A stretch of 64,000 nucleotides of DNA. Source: Neobacillus jeddahensis. GTDB lineage: Bacteria; Bacillota; Bacilli; Bacillales; Cytobacillaceae. The position numbers were made by a program, and so were the translations under genes. A model generated the notes under the pieces. It was not told the origin of the DNA. It saw only the letters and a program-made list of their open reading frames with translations, and did no database searches. Positions 54,214-61,992 of this stretch are shown here, in pieces. Each line of letters starts with the position of its first letter. Position 1 is the first letter of the stretch. The stretch covers positions 43,383 through 107,382 of the forward strand of contig NZ_CCAS010000011.1 in the NCBI RefSeq assembly GCF_000612625.1. The letters are read 5' to 3'.

Positions 54214-54275
54214 AGAAAATAAAAAAAATCCATCACAAAACAGCTATGTACTCGTACATAGATCTTTTGTGATGG
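54214..54275 (-). terminator. Terminator-like hairpin in the leader of the formate dehydrogenase gene
   Basis: CCATCACAAAA (54230-54240) and TTTTGTGATGG (54265-54275) form an 11-bp stem, topped by CTATGTA/TACATAG. The minus strand continues with eight T and the ribosome-binding site. It is either a transcription attenuator or an inherited terminator; see findings. Confidence 0.7.
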
Positions 54276-54374
54276 ATGTATATCAAGCATTATAAAATAC
54301 TTTTTACCAATCCAATAACTTGTCAAGGGGTAGCACTCAAACCTTGTGAACAAAATTTGAACACCACTTTGACT

Positions 54375-54403
54375 AGTTTATTCTTTTTCAATAAATATGT
54401 CAA
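54375..54403 (-). promoter_or_regulatory. Candidate promoter of the formate dehydrogenase cluster
   Basis: On the minus strand TTGACA is followed by 17 nt and TAAACT, a good SigA-type promoter. Transcription would start near 54368 and read through the 54214-54275 hairpin to reach the gene. The call is by motif only. Confidence 0.5.
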
Positions 54404-54424
54404 TATGGTGAATTTTTTTATGCG

Positions 54425-54928
54425 TTACCAATTTCTATACCTTCTTTTGTTTTCAATGAAGTATTGTACCCCATATAATATATAAGCTTTATAATGTATA
54501 TACAGAAAAAATTGGAATTGATTTAATTTGTTAAGTCGCAAAATTTTTATTTTTTTAAGAAGATTCATGAAAACAAAAGCAAAAAGTCCGTCTGCCATCA
54601 CATTCAATAACACAAATTTTTTAAAGTTTCCATACGAAACTTTAAGTAACCACATGGAAAGAGGCATATATGGACCGATACTAAATGGGAGTTCATTTGT
54701 TAAAAATGATTTTCGCTTGTCATAAAACATCCACCAGTTCCGCTTTTGGCCAATCTTATGATTGATAATCTCAAATACGACAATGACTACCCCCGCAAAA
54801 GAATACCGTTTTATATTGCGCTTACCTATAAATATCAATGATAACCATGGAATCAATATTAGACCTATGTTAAACAATCTGTGCCTTTTAGATATCATGA
54901 TTGAGTTCACCTTTACCTTTTTTTTCAT
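54425..54928 (-). CDS. Hypothetical multi-pass membrane protein
   Basis: This 167-residue protein has a basic N-terminus (KKKVKVNSIMISKRHR) and hydrophobic segments at about 19-35, 43-55, 85-96 and 100-118. Conserved-looking text is IGPYMPLSMWLLKVSYGNFKKFVLLNVMADGLFA. It ends in a basic, tyrosine-rich tail. I do not recognise a family, though the pattern resembles uncharacterised bacillar membrane proteins. It is upstream of the formate dehydrogenase gene on the same strand, and its ribosome-binding site is weak (TAGGTAAGAG). Confidence 0.6.
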   Translation of the reverse strand: MKKKVKVNSIMISKRHRLFNIGLILIPWLSLIFIGKRNIKRYSFAGVVIVVFEIINHKIGQKRNWWMFYDKRKSFLTNELPFSIGPYMPLSMWLLKVSYGNFKKFVLLNVMADGLFAFVFMNLLKKIKILRLNKLNQFQFFLYIHYKAYILYGVQYFIENKRRYRNW

Positions 54929-55055
54929 CTCTTACCTAAAATAACCAAAATTTCAATTAATAATACGCTATTATATCAGCATAAGTAGTTCTTTAATAAT
55001 TCAAACATCGAATGGGAATATTACAGGGGGATATTCTCATATTGAGGAGGACATA

Positions 55056-55916
55056 ATGGCAAATAAACCACTTTACATAAAAAGCTCTTGTTTTAGTGAA
55101 TATGACATTTTAAAGAAAGTAGTTTTATGCCCCCCTACTTTTATGATCATAGGTAATAACATTCAAAAAACACATCAACAATCCCCACAAATAAACATCA
55201 ATATTGAACTAGCAAACCATCAGCACGAACAATTCGTTAAAACGTTACAAAAATACGGTGTGGAGGTGTCACTGCTTTCACCTGCAAAGAAATTTCCCGA
55301 ACAAGTATTCACTCGTGATATTGGATTCACACTGGGAAATCAAGTATTTGTGGCACAAATGGCACATGATGTCCGAAAAGGCGAAGAACAGCCGTTCATT
55401 GCTTTGCTCGAAAAAGCCAAAATAACCTATACCAAACTTTTGGAAGATAAAATCGAAGGCGGCGATGTGTTCATCGATCGGAACACGCTCTATATCGGTG
55501 TGAGTAATCGGACAAATGAAACAGCGATCGCCCATTTACAAAGTTTATTACCATCGTTTGAAATCTTCCCTGTCCCGTTTACCGATAAATATTTACATCT
55601 AGACTGTGTTTTTAATATTATCTCGGCAAATGAAGCATTAATTTTTCCAGGAGAAATAGATGAAGATAAAGTAAAGATGTTGGGTTCCAGATATGATTTA
55701 ATTGAGGTATCAAAAGAAGAACAAGCAAGCTTAGCGACCAATGTGCTTTCCATTGGTAAAAAGCGGGTGTTAAGTTTACCCATTAACAAACAAGTAAATA
55801 CGAAGCTCAGAGATCGTGGCTATCAGGTGATTGAGGTTGATCTAACAGAAATAATTAAATCCGGTGGTGCCTTTCGCTGCTGTACATTACCAATTATGAG
55901 AGAACTCGAACAGTAA
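55056..55916 (+). CDS. Arginine deiminase / dimethylarginine dimethylaminohydrolase family protein
   Basis: This 286-residue protein has the guanidino-group-modifying fold. VFTRDIGF (about 84-91), EGGDVF (about 134-139), LHLDCVF with the catalytic His 181, and the nucleophilic Cys in FRCCTLP (275 or 276) are all in place. These enzymes hydrolyse arginine or methylarginine analogues to citrulline plus amine. The good GAGGAGGACATA site supports the start. It is monocistronic and followed by a terminator. The natural substrate is uncertain. Confidence 0.9.
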   Translation: MANKPLYIKSSCFSEYDILKKVVLCPPTFMIIGNNIQKTHQQSPQININIELANHQHEQFVKTLQKYGVEVSLLSPAKKFPEQVFTRDIGFTLGNQVFVAQMAHDVRKGEEQPFIALLEKAKITYTKLLEDKIEGGDVFIDRNTLYIGVSNRTNETAIAHLQSLLPSFEIFPVPFTDKYLHLDCVFNIISANEALIFPGEIDEDKVKMLGSRYDLIEVSKEEQASLATNVLSIGKKRVLSLPINKQVNTKLRDRGYQVIEVDLTEIIKSGGAFRCCTLPIMRELEQ

Positions 55917-55934
55917 ACTTACCTAGCTATGACA

Positions 55935-55966
55935 AAACCTTCCTTACACAGCATAAAGGAAGGTTT
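55935..55966 (+). terminator. Terminator of the DDAH-like gene
   Basis: AAACCTTCCTT and AAGGAAGGTTT form an 11-bp perfect stem with a 10-nt loop, followed by TTTATGC. The T run is short, so efficiency is uncertain. Confidence 0.7.
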
Positions 55967-56188
55967 ATGCTGGTTTAACGTTATCTTCCACTTGGACTTC
56001 CCCATAATTTAAGTTGACTTTCTACCATTTATCTCTTTTCTGAACATACTTTCTCATTTCAATTATAGCCAATAGAAAGATCTTTGCGATGTCTTGAAAT
56101 ATAACAAAATTATTTACTTTATTCACAACAAACATGATATAATCGTGATATCACTTTTATATCATCATTATTAGCTGGAGGGGATCAA

Positions 56189-57046
56189 ATGAGAGAGAAA
56201 TCAATTTTTAAAATGAACGGGTTTGCTGCACTGATCATTGCACTTTTGTGTATCGGTTTTGGAATCTATTTAATCGTTACGGGAACAGTCACTGAAAAAA
56301 TAACCGGTGCAATCATCATCCTATTAGGATTGATTATTACGACGAGTTTAACGATTGTTCAGCCCAACGAGGCAAAGGTATTAACGTTTTTTGGTACGTA
56401 TCTCGGAGTGATCCGCGACCAAGGCTTATGGGCCACCATTCCCTTTACATTCAAACGAAGTGTTTCTTTACGAGTGACCAATTTTAACAGTGAAAAGCTA
56501 AAGGTCAATGATCTTGAAGGAAACCCGATTGAGATTGCTGCTGTTGTTGTGTATAAAGTAAGGGATGCGGCAAAAGCTTTGTATGACGTTGAAAACTATG
56601 AAAAATTTATTCAAATTCAAAGCGAAACTGGAATTCGTCATATTGCAAGCAGACATGCCTATGATTCGTTCGATCACGCTGAAAACACCTTAACCCTCCG
56701 TCAGAATAGCGATGAAGTCGCCGATGTACTAATGTTTGATTTACAAAAAAGACTGGATGTCGCGGGGGTTGATGTCATCGAAGCTCGGATTATGCATCTT
56801 GCCTATGCTTCTGAAATTGCTTCTGCCATGCTGCAAAGACAACAAGCACAGGCTGTTTTATCTGCTCGAAAAGTGATTGTCGACGGTGCAGTAGGGCTTG
56901 TCAAAGCAGCAATTGACCAGCTAGCCGAGCAAAAAATAGTCGAGCTGGATGAGGAGAAAAAAGCGCAGATGGTCAATAACCTGATGGTCGCGATTGTTTC
57001 CGAAAAAGGAACGCAGCCGATTATCAACACAGGAAGCATTTATTAA
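56189..57046 (+). CDS. SPFH/Band-7 (slipin-like) membrane protein
   Basis: This 285-residue protein has two adjacent hydrophobic stretches near the N-terminus (about 10-31 and 37-54, possibly one hairpin), then a Band-7 core. The core has IVQPNEAKVLTFFGTYLGVIRDQGLWATIPF, ISRH-type ETGIRHIASRHAYDSF and VAGVDVIEARIMHLAYASEIASAMLQRQQAQAVLSAR. Such proteins scaffold membrane microdomains and interact with proteases. The start follows GGAGGGGAT. It is directly followed, 13 bp later, by a ribbon-helix-helix-like mini-protein gene. Confidence 0.92.
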   Translation: MREKSIFKMNGFAALIIALLCIGFGIYLIVTGTVTEKITGAIIILLGLIITTSLTIVQPNEAKVLTFFGTYLGVIRDQGLWATIPFTFKRSVSLRVTNFNSEKLKVNDLEGNPIEIAAVVVYKVRDAAKALYDVENYEKFIQIQSETGIRHIASRHAYDSFDHAENTLTLRQNSDEVADVLMFDLQKRLDVAGVDVIEARIMHLAYASEIASAMLQRQQAQAVLSARKVIVDGAVGLVKAAIDQLAEQKIVELDEEKKAQMVNNLMVAIVSEKGTQPIINTGSIY

Positions 57047-57059
57047 GGTTGTGTAAGCA

Positions 57060-57215
57060 ATGACAAAAAGAAAAGCATTTCCGCTTCGCATTGACCCGAA
57101 ATTATATGAAGTGTTGGAGAAATGGGCAGAAGATGAAATTAGAAGCGTAAACGCCCAAATTGAAGTTATCTTAAAAGAGGCCGCCAAAAAGGCCGGAAGA
57201 TTAAAAAAAGAATAG
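57060..57215 (+). CDS. Small Arc/ribbon-helix-helix-like protein encoded with the SPFH gene
   Basis: This 51-residue basic protein reads [21 protein letters not shown], then [20 protein letters not shown] and a Lys-rich tail. The N-terminal beta strand (PLRID) followed by helices with [11 protein letters not shown] matches the Arc/MetJ-type DNA-binding fold. It starts 13 bp after the SPFH stop and precedes the terminator at 57218, so the pair form an operon. It may autoregulate the SPFH operon, but that is inference. Confidence 0.75.
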   Translation: MTKRKAFPLRIDPKLYEVLEKWAEDEIRSVNAQIEVILKEAAKKAGRLKKE

Positions 57216-57217
57216 TT

Positions 57218-57268
57218 AAAAAAGCCTTATGTAAGATTCTCTAGAAATCTTACATACAGGCTTTTTTT
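57218..57268 (+). terminator. Terminator of the SPFH operon
   Basis: AAAAAAGCCT/AGGCTTTTTTT with an inner ATGTAAGATT/AATCTTACAT stem makes a long hairpin ending in seven T. Confidence 0.9.
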
Positions 57269-57302
57269 CAATTTAACATTTCTTGTAGATGTAAAATTTG
57301 AA

Positions 57303-57743
57303 CTAATGAATCAACGAAGCCCTTAAAGTAGTAATTCCTTGTTCCAAATAGGCCTTTAGACAGGATAACATATATACCCAGCCTCCTTTTTGTCCAAGCA
57401 TGATGTTCACGATTTCAGGGTCATCTTCCTTAAAACCTGATTCGATGACTTCAATTTTGGTACTAGTATGATCTAAGTCTTCTAGTGTGATTGTCACTAC
57501 CGTTCCTTCACCACTCTCTGCTCCCCAGGAAAACACAATTTTCTTATTTTCCTGTATTTCTAGAACGGTTATAACCCCTTTTGCTTCGTATTCATCATAT
57601 CTCAACGTCACCATCTTGCCTTGTTCCCATCTTTCAGAACTAGAAGAGAACCAAAAATTTCCGATTTTATTGGGGTTCACGATCGCATCAAACACTTCTT
57701 TCGTTGGTTGGTCGATTTTAAATTTCGTTGTAATTTCCATCAT
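57303..57743 (-). CDS. SRPBCC/AHSA1-family protein
   Basis: This 146-residue helix-grip protein begins MEITTKFKIDQPTKEVFDAIVNPNKIGNFWFSSSSERWEQGKMVTLRYDEYEAKGVITVLEIQENKKIVFSWG, the SRPBCC pattern of AHSA1 domains, and ends with a helix (GGWVYMLSCLKAYLEQG). The members bind hydrophobic ligands or act as co-chaperones. The start follows GAGGAGTTGATTGA. It is a single gene. Its ligand is unknown. Confidence 0.9.
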   Translation of the reverse strand: MMEITTKFKIDQPTKEVFDAIVNPNKIGNFWFSSSSERWEQGKMVTLRYDEYEAKGVITVLEIQENKKIVFSWGAESGEGTVVTITLEDLDHTSTKIEVIESGFKEDDPEIVNIMLGQKGGWVYMLSCLKAYLEQGITTLRASLIH

Positions 57744-57866
57744 TCAATCAACTCCTCGTTCAGATATTTGATCATTTTACCATTTTTTCATCATCCTATA
57801 CTTTCTTTACATTCAAGGAAAATCCCTTTATTCAAAATCCAACTATCCGATAATGAATGGTAAAAT

Positions 57867-57898
57867 CGCTGCCCTCATCACTGGCAGCGGTTTTTATT
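57867..57898 (-). terminator. Terminator of the thiazole operon
   Basis: GCTGCC and GGCAGC form a stem with a 9-nt loop, with T runs on both sides. It overlaps the thiF stop region at 57897. Confidence 0.65.
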
Positions 57899-58916
57899 AT
57901 CCTAAACAGCGATGATAGACTGCCTTTGCTTCGGCAATATCCTTCGTTCCGTGGATTAACACCCGTCCATCTTTAAAAATAACTAATCGATGCGAGTCCA
58001 TCGTATACGATAACAAATAGGGATTTCGCTGGACCGTCCCCCCTTGATTTATCAACAAATGTTCGAGCATTTCCAAATTACGCACAATGGGAACACCAGG
58101 ACGAATCTGAACAGTATCCCTTCCACACAGTACAGCGGTCTTGGTTTGTTTTTCAAATGATAAATTCGGGTAGGAGCGTTCTTTCCCGCAGGAAGGACAA
58201 TCCTCTTTTTTCAATTTATCAACTTGGATAGCACTATATTTATTTTTCCATAGATCAAAAGACACCAGTTTGTTTCGCAATGAATCCACGTCGCCAACCA
58301 AAATTTTCAAGGCTTCTCCTGTTTGATGTGCAACGACCATGTTCACAGCTGGACTAATAATTCCAGCTGTGTCACAGGTCAATCCCCCTAATGGAACGGT
58401 TTCTAGCAAACATGCAAGGCAAGGCGTTTTTTCAGGAATAATTGTATAAGATATTCCATAGCTTCCGACGCAAGCTCCGTAAATCCATGGGACACCGACC
58501 TTTTGGGAAACGTCATTCATCGTCATTCTTGTTTCGAAATTATCAGTGGCATCTATGATGAGATCGACATTCTGAGCCCAGTCTAGTAAATCTGAGACGG
58601 ACGCATCCGCAATTATTGCCTCCATTACCACGGAAGAATTAAGCTCTGTTAAGCGTTTCTTAGCTGCAATGACTTTGGGAATTCTTTTATCAGCATCCTC
58701 TTCCGTATATAGCTGCTGCCGCTGCAAGTTCGACCATTCCACATAATCCCGGTCAACAATCGTAAGTTTGCCAATCCCAGCTCGGACAAGAGCTTCGGCA
58801 CTTCCTGAACCGAGTGCCCCCATACCAATAATAAGAACATGCTTCCTAGAAATTTGCAGCTGCCCGTCTCTTCCAATTGGTGAAAATAGTTCCTGACGAG
58901 AGTAGCGATTATTCAC
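57897..58916 (-). CDS. thiF: Thiazole biosynthesis adenylyltransferase ThiF
   Basis: This 339-residue E1-like enzyme adenylates the C-terminal Gly-Gly of ThiS. The ATP-binding loop is [19 protein letters not shown] (about residues 29-47), followed by [16 protein letters not shown] and the zinc/Cys elements CLACLLE and DCPSCGKE. The C-terminal rhodanese-like part supplies a possible persulfide Cys. The start overlaps the thiG end by 4 nt. It is the last gene of tenI-thiO-thiS-thiG-thiF. Confidence 0.94.
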   Translation of the reverse strand: MNNRYSRQELFSPIGRDGQLQISRKHVLIIGMGALGSGSAEALVRAGIGKLTIVDRDYVEWSNLQRQQLYTEEDADKRIPKVIAAKKRLTELNSSVVMEAIIADASVSDLLDWAQNVDLIIDATDNFETRMTMNDVSQKVGVPWIYGACVGSYGISYTIIPEKTPCLACLLETVPLGGLTCDTAGIISPAVNMVVAHQTGEALKILVGDVDSLRNKLVSFDLWKNKYSAIQVDKLKKEDCPSCGKERSYPNLSFEKQTKTAVLCGRDTVQIRPGVPIVRNLEMLEHLLINQGGTVQRNPYLLSYTMDSHRLVIFKDGRVLIHGTKDIAEAKAVYHRCLG

Positions 58917-59680
58917 CCGATACTCATTCCTTCCCTTGGACTGCTAGCTGTCGCATATTGTTTTTTCTCGATTCTGCCAGCTTCATAGCCTAGCCGGCCT
59001 GCTTTGATCGCTAAATTCATCGCTTTAGCCATTTTGACCGGATCCTTTGCCGCTGAAACAGCTGTATTTAATAATACACCATCCGCTCCTAATTCCATTG
59101 CCAATGCAGCATCCGCTGGTGAGCCAATCCCAGCATCCACAATCACAGGTATGCTCGACTGTTCGATAATAAAGCCAAGGTTTACCGGATTGATAATTCC
59201 CTGACCGGACCCTATCGGCGACGCCCCTGGCATGATCGCATGACAGCCCACTTCTTGAAGCTTCCTCGCTAAGACCACATCATCAGAAGTATAGGGAAGG
59301 ACAATAAATCCTTCTTTTACTAATTCTTCACTGGCCTTTAAAGTTTCAATCGGATCAGGAAGTAAAGTTTGATCACAGCCAATCACTTCTACCTTAATCA
59401 TATCGCATAGGCCGGAAGCTTTTGCTAACTTGGCAATGCGGACAGCGTCTGCTGCTGTTTTAGCACCTGCTGTATTTGGTAGAAGCGTATATTTAGTTGT
59501 ATCAAGCTGTTCTAAAAAGTTCGGCTGGCTTGGTTCAAAAATATTCATTCTTCTTACCGCAAATGTGAGAATTTCTGCCTGCGACACTTCCACCACTTCC
59601 TTTTGGATTTCAAAGCTTGGATACTTTCCCGTTCCCAGTAACAAACGAGATTGAAAGGATAATGTACCTATTTTTAACAT
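58913..59680 (-). CDS. thiG: Thiazole synthase ThiG
   Basis: This 255-residue (beta/alpha)8 enzyme joins dehydroglycine, DXP and ThiS-bound sulfur into the thiazole ring. It has [16 protein letters not shown] near the N-terminus, [16 protein letters not shown] (the Lys in MIKVEV is the likely Schiff-base residue), a GQGIINP phosphate-binding segment, and [27 protein letters not shown]. It has 1 bp between it and the thiS gene. The family call is unambiguous. Confidence 0.95.
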   Translation of the reverse strand: MLKIGTLSFQSRLLLGTGKYPSFEIQKEVVEVSQAEILTFAVRRMNIFEPSQPNFLEQLDTTKYTLLPNTAGAKTAADAVRIAKLAKASGLCDMIKVEVIGCDQTLLPDPIETLKASEELVKEGFIVLPYTSDDVVLARKLQEVGCHAIMPGASPIGSGQGIINPVNLGFIIEQSSIPVIVDAGIGSPADAALAMELGADGVLLNTAVSAAKDPVKMAKAMNLAIKAGRLGYEAGRIEKKQYATASSPREGMSIG

Positions 59681-59681
59681 C

Positions 59682-59885
59682 TCAACCGCCTCCTACAAAA
59701 TGAACTATTTCGATTCGATCTTTATCTGCCAATCTAGTACGTTGGTGTTCTACTCTCGATAAAATTTCACCGTTTACTTCCACCACCACGACCTTATCGT
59801 GGATGTGATAAAATTTGAGAACATCTGCTACATTTACTGCATGCTCTGGTAATTGAATCCACTCGCCGTTTACGATTACTCTCAT
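59682..59885 (-). CDS. thiS: Sulfur carrier protein ThiS
   Basis: This 67-residue ubiquitin-fold protein ends with a Gly-Gly-Gly tail (IVHFVGGG), the site of thiocarboxylate formation by ThiF. The beta-grasp core [24 protein letters not shown] is typical. It has GGGGGGAAACC before the ATG. It lies between thiO and thiG, as in B. subtilis. Confidence 0.95.
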   Translation of the reverse strand: MRVIVNGEWIQLPEHAVNVADVLKFYHIHDKVVVVEVNGEILSRVEHQRTRLADKDRIEIVHFVGGG

Positions 59886-59895
59886 GGTTTCCCCC

Positions 59896-61026
59896 CTAGC
59901 TCACCGTTTCTTTATGTCGATCTAAACGAAAGGCTGAAAGCTCGTTCTGATCTAGTATTTTACCTGTTAATAGATCTGCAACTACTACCCCTGTAATCGG
60001 ACTTAATAGAATCCCATTACGGAAATGGCCTGCTGCGACGAACAACCCCTTCCAGTTTGGATGTTCGCCAATATAGGGAGTTCCATCAGCTGTCTGTGGT
60101 CTAATCCCTGACCATACTCGCTCCCATGCGGCCTCTTTAATTTGCGGGACTAATTGAGTTGCCCTTTCGATTAATGTGGCAATCCCTTCAGGTGTTACCT
60201 TGTTATCCAATGAATGTTCAATCATGGTTGCACCAATATAAATTTCTCCATTGCGTTTTGGCACCAAATAACAACGTTTATCGGAAAAAATCGTCGTGTT
60301 GATGAGCTGTTTTTCCGCTCGAACGGAAAAGCATTCTCCTTTAACAGGATAGACATGAATATCTAAGCCTGATTCACGCAATAATTTCGCCGACCAAGCA
60401 CCGCTGGCCACCACCACTTGTTCACTATGGATGACGCCATTGGTAGTATTCACCCCTTTTACCTGACCGTTTTCAAAAATAAATGATAGAACCTCAGTTT
60501 GTTCACGGATGACTGCACCGAAATACTCAGCGGCTTTTGCAAATGCCTGTGTTAGCTTGGCTGGCTGCACATGTCCATCGTTGGGAAGATACATCCCTCC
60601 AGCTACACTTTGTGACAGCGACGGTTCCAGTACGCGAATTTCCTTTGCATCGAGCCAAGTGATCATTGGATCCCATTTTCTTTGAAAGATAACCTGTTTT
60701 TTTATATCAAGCGCTATTTCTTCTGTTTCCGCAATTTTTGTCATCCCTTTGTTCACAAGCTCAATATCGATTCCAGAGTATTCAACTAATTCTGTTGAGA
60801 GGGATGCAAACATCGCCTGACTTTTTAAAGCAAGCTGAAATAAATGACCATCTTCCTCCAGCTCTGCCTGGGCAGCCAGCATGCCAGCAGCGGCACTTGA
60901 TGCTTGACACGCTACTCGGTCCTTCTCAAGGATGACGACTTTTCTCCCTCTTTTTGCGAGTTGAAAGGCGATCGAGGATCCGATAATTCCGCCTCCGATT
61001 ATGGCAACATCAAATGAGTTTTCCAC
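59896..61026 (-). CDS. thiO: Glycine oxidase ThiO
   Basis: This FAD enzyme of about 376 residues oxidises glycine to dehydroglycine for thiazole assembly. The dinucleotide motif is DVAIIGGGIIGSSIAFQLAKRG near the N-terminus. The C-terminal GIRPQTADGTPYIGEHP and FVAAGHFRNGILLSP are standard amine oxidase/DAO family text. The preferred start is GTG 61026 with GGAG 9 nt upstream; an ATG at 61041 lacks spacing. It overlaps the tenI end slightly. Confidence 0.93.
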   Translation of the reverse strand: MENSFDVAIIGGGIIGSSIAFQLAKRGRKVVILEKDRVACQASSAAAGMLAAQAELEEDGHLFQLALKSQAMFASLSTELVEYSGIDIELVNKGMTKIAETEEIALDIKKQVIFQRKWDPMITWLDAKEIRVLEPSLSQSVAGGMYLPNDGHVQPAKLTQAFAKAAEYFGAVIREQTEVLSFIFENGQVKGVNTTNGVIHSEQVVVASGAWSAKLLRESGLDIHVYPVKGECFSVRAEKQLINTTIFSDKRCYLVPKRNGEIYIGATMIEHSLDNKVTPEGIATLIERATQLVPQIKEAAWERVWSGIRPQTADGTPYIGEHPNWKGLFVAAGHFRNGILLSPITGVVVADLLTGKILDQNELSAFRLDRHKETVS

Positions 61027-61648
61027 TTTGTTCATCTCCATATAATACTTTTAAGTAATCCTTAACGGCTGCTAATGGATCATGCGCATCTAAAACGCCT
61101 GACATTACGGCAATTCCTTTTGCACCTGCTTGAATGACCTGCTCCGTATTTTCGGGTGTGATCCCGCCAATGGCGATAACGGGAATGTCTAGTTGTTTAA
61201 GCCTTTTCAATTCCTTGAGCCCTTTTGGGGTTATACCTGGTTTTGATTGTGAAGAGTAGATATGGCCGTAAATCACGTAATCTGCCCCTTTTTCTAAAGC
61301 TCTTCGGCCTTCCCCGTAGGAGTGGATCGAGCTCCCGATCAAAAGCTGCGGGAATCGTGCTTTCACAATCGCTGTATCTAAACTATGAAAGGCTAATTGA
61401 ACCCCTCTTGTTCCTGTCGCAAGGGCAACATCGACTCGATCATTTATGATGATCTTTGACCGTGGGACGTGTTCTTTTGTTAATAGCTGAACCGCTTGAA
61501 AAAGCTCTCTTGCCGTTTTTTGTTTTTCCCGTAAATGAATGGCGGTTACATAGGGATAAATTTCACTTGCGATTTCACAAAATTGTTTGATCGGCATTTT
61601 CCCATTGGAAATAATATGTAATTCTTTTTCGTTTACTCTTGTTAAAAT
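61010..61648 (-). CDS. tenI: TenI-type thiazole tautomerase (ThiE-like), ATT start candidate
   Basis: This TIM barrel of about 212 residues belongs to the thiamine phosphate synthase/TenI family, with HLREK (about 48-52), KIIINDRVDVALATGTRGVQL, GSSIHSYGEGRRALEKGADYVIYGHIYSSQSKPG and AIGGITPENTEQVIQAG. TenI isomerises the thiazole product. No ATG, GTG or TTG fits behind GGAGGGACGAAC; the codon at that spacing is ATT at 61648. A longer frame begins with GTG inside the riboswitch terminator and is unlikely. It is the first gene after the TPP riboswitch. Confidence 0.85.
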   Translation of the reverse strand: MLTRVNEKELHIISNGKMPIKQFCEIASEIYPYVTAIHLREKQKTARELFQAVQLLTKEHVPRSKIIINDRVDVALATGTRGVQLAFHSLDTAIVKARFPQLLIGSSIHSYGEGRRALEKGADYVIYGHIYSSQSKPGITPKGLKELKRLKQLDIPVIAIGGITPENTEQVIQAGAKGIAVMSGVLDAHDPLAAVKDYLKVLYGDEQSGKLI

Positions 61649-61690
61649 GTTCGTCCCTCCAATAGGCAGCTTCCGCTGATAAAGTGAAAA

Positions 61691-61723
61691 ACAAAAAACC
61701 ACTTTCTATGGCTAAGAAAGTGG
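61691..61723 (-). terminator. Expression-platform terminator of the TPP riboswitch
   Basis: CCACTTTCT (61699-61707) and AGAAAGTGG (61715-61723) pair perfectly over a 7-nt loop and are followed on the minus strand by TTTTTTGTTTTT. It lies between the aptamer and the tenI start, the usual terminator of a transcriptional TPP switch. Confidence 0.9.
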
Positions 61724-61771
61724 TCGAAAATTTGAAATAGACAGATTCGTCTCCAAATATCCAGTTTTTCC

Positions 61772-61862
61772 ACTTCCCTACGCTGGTATTACCCAGATCA
61801 GGTTCATAGAGTCCCGAAGTATCACTTCAATCTCAGCCCTTTAAAAAGGCACCTCTAGCGGA
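61772..61862 (-). promoter_or_regulatory. TPP riboswitch (THI element) aptamer
   Basis: The minus-strand sequence contains the THI-box landmarks in order: GGGGTGCC-like start (AGAGGTGCC), GGCTGAGA, then ACCTGATCTGGGTAATACCAGCGTAGGGAA in pieces (CTGAGA, ACCTGATCTGG, GTAATACCAGCGTAGGGA). This is the classical TPP-binding fold. It should stop transcription of the thiazole operon when thiamine pyrophosphate is plentiful. Confidence 0.93.
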
Positions 61863-61992
61863 ATTGCTTCATTTATTCATTTGCAATAATTTCCCTACAT
61901 GGATAATGTTAACACTGCATTTAGAAATGTCAATTAATTTTTATTTTAAATGCATCTCAACCCAAACCGATTTTCCTTCTGTGCAAACATCC

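Noticed and set aside
54345..54367. GTGAACA...TTGAACA pair near the formate dehydrogenase promoter
   Set aside because: The two units are direct, not inverted, repeats and do not fit FNR or Rex consensus sites.
61649..61702. N-terminal extension of TenI from a GTG at 61702
   Set aside because: This stretch overlaps the riboswitch terminator hairpin and has no ribosome-binding site.
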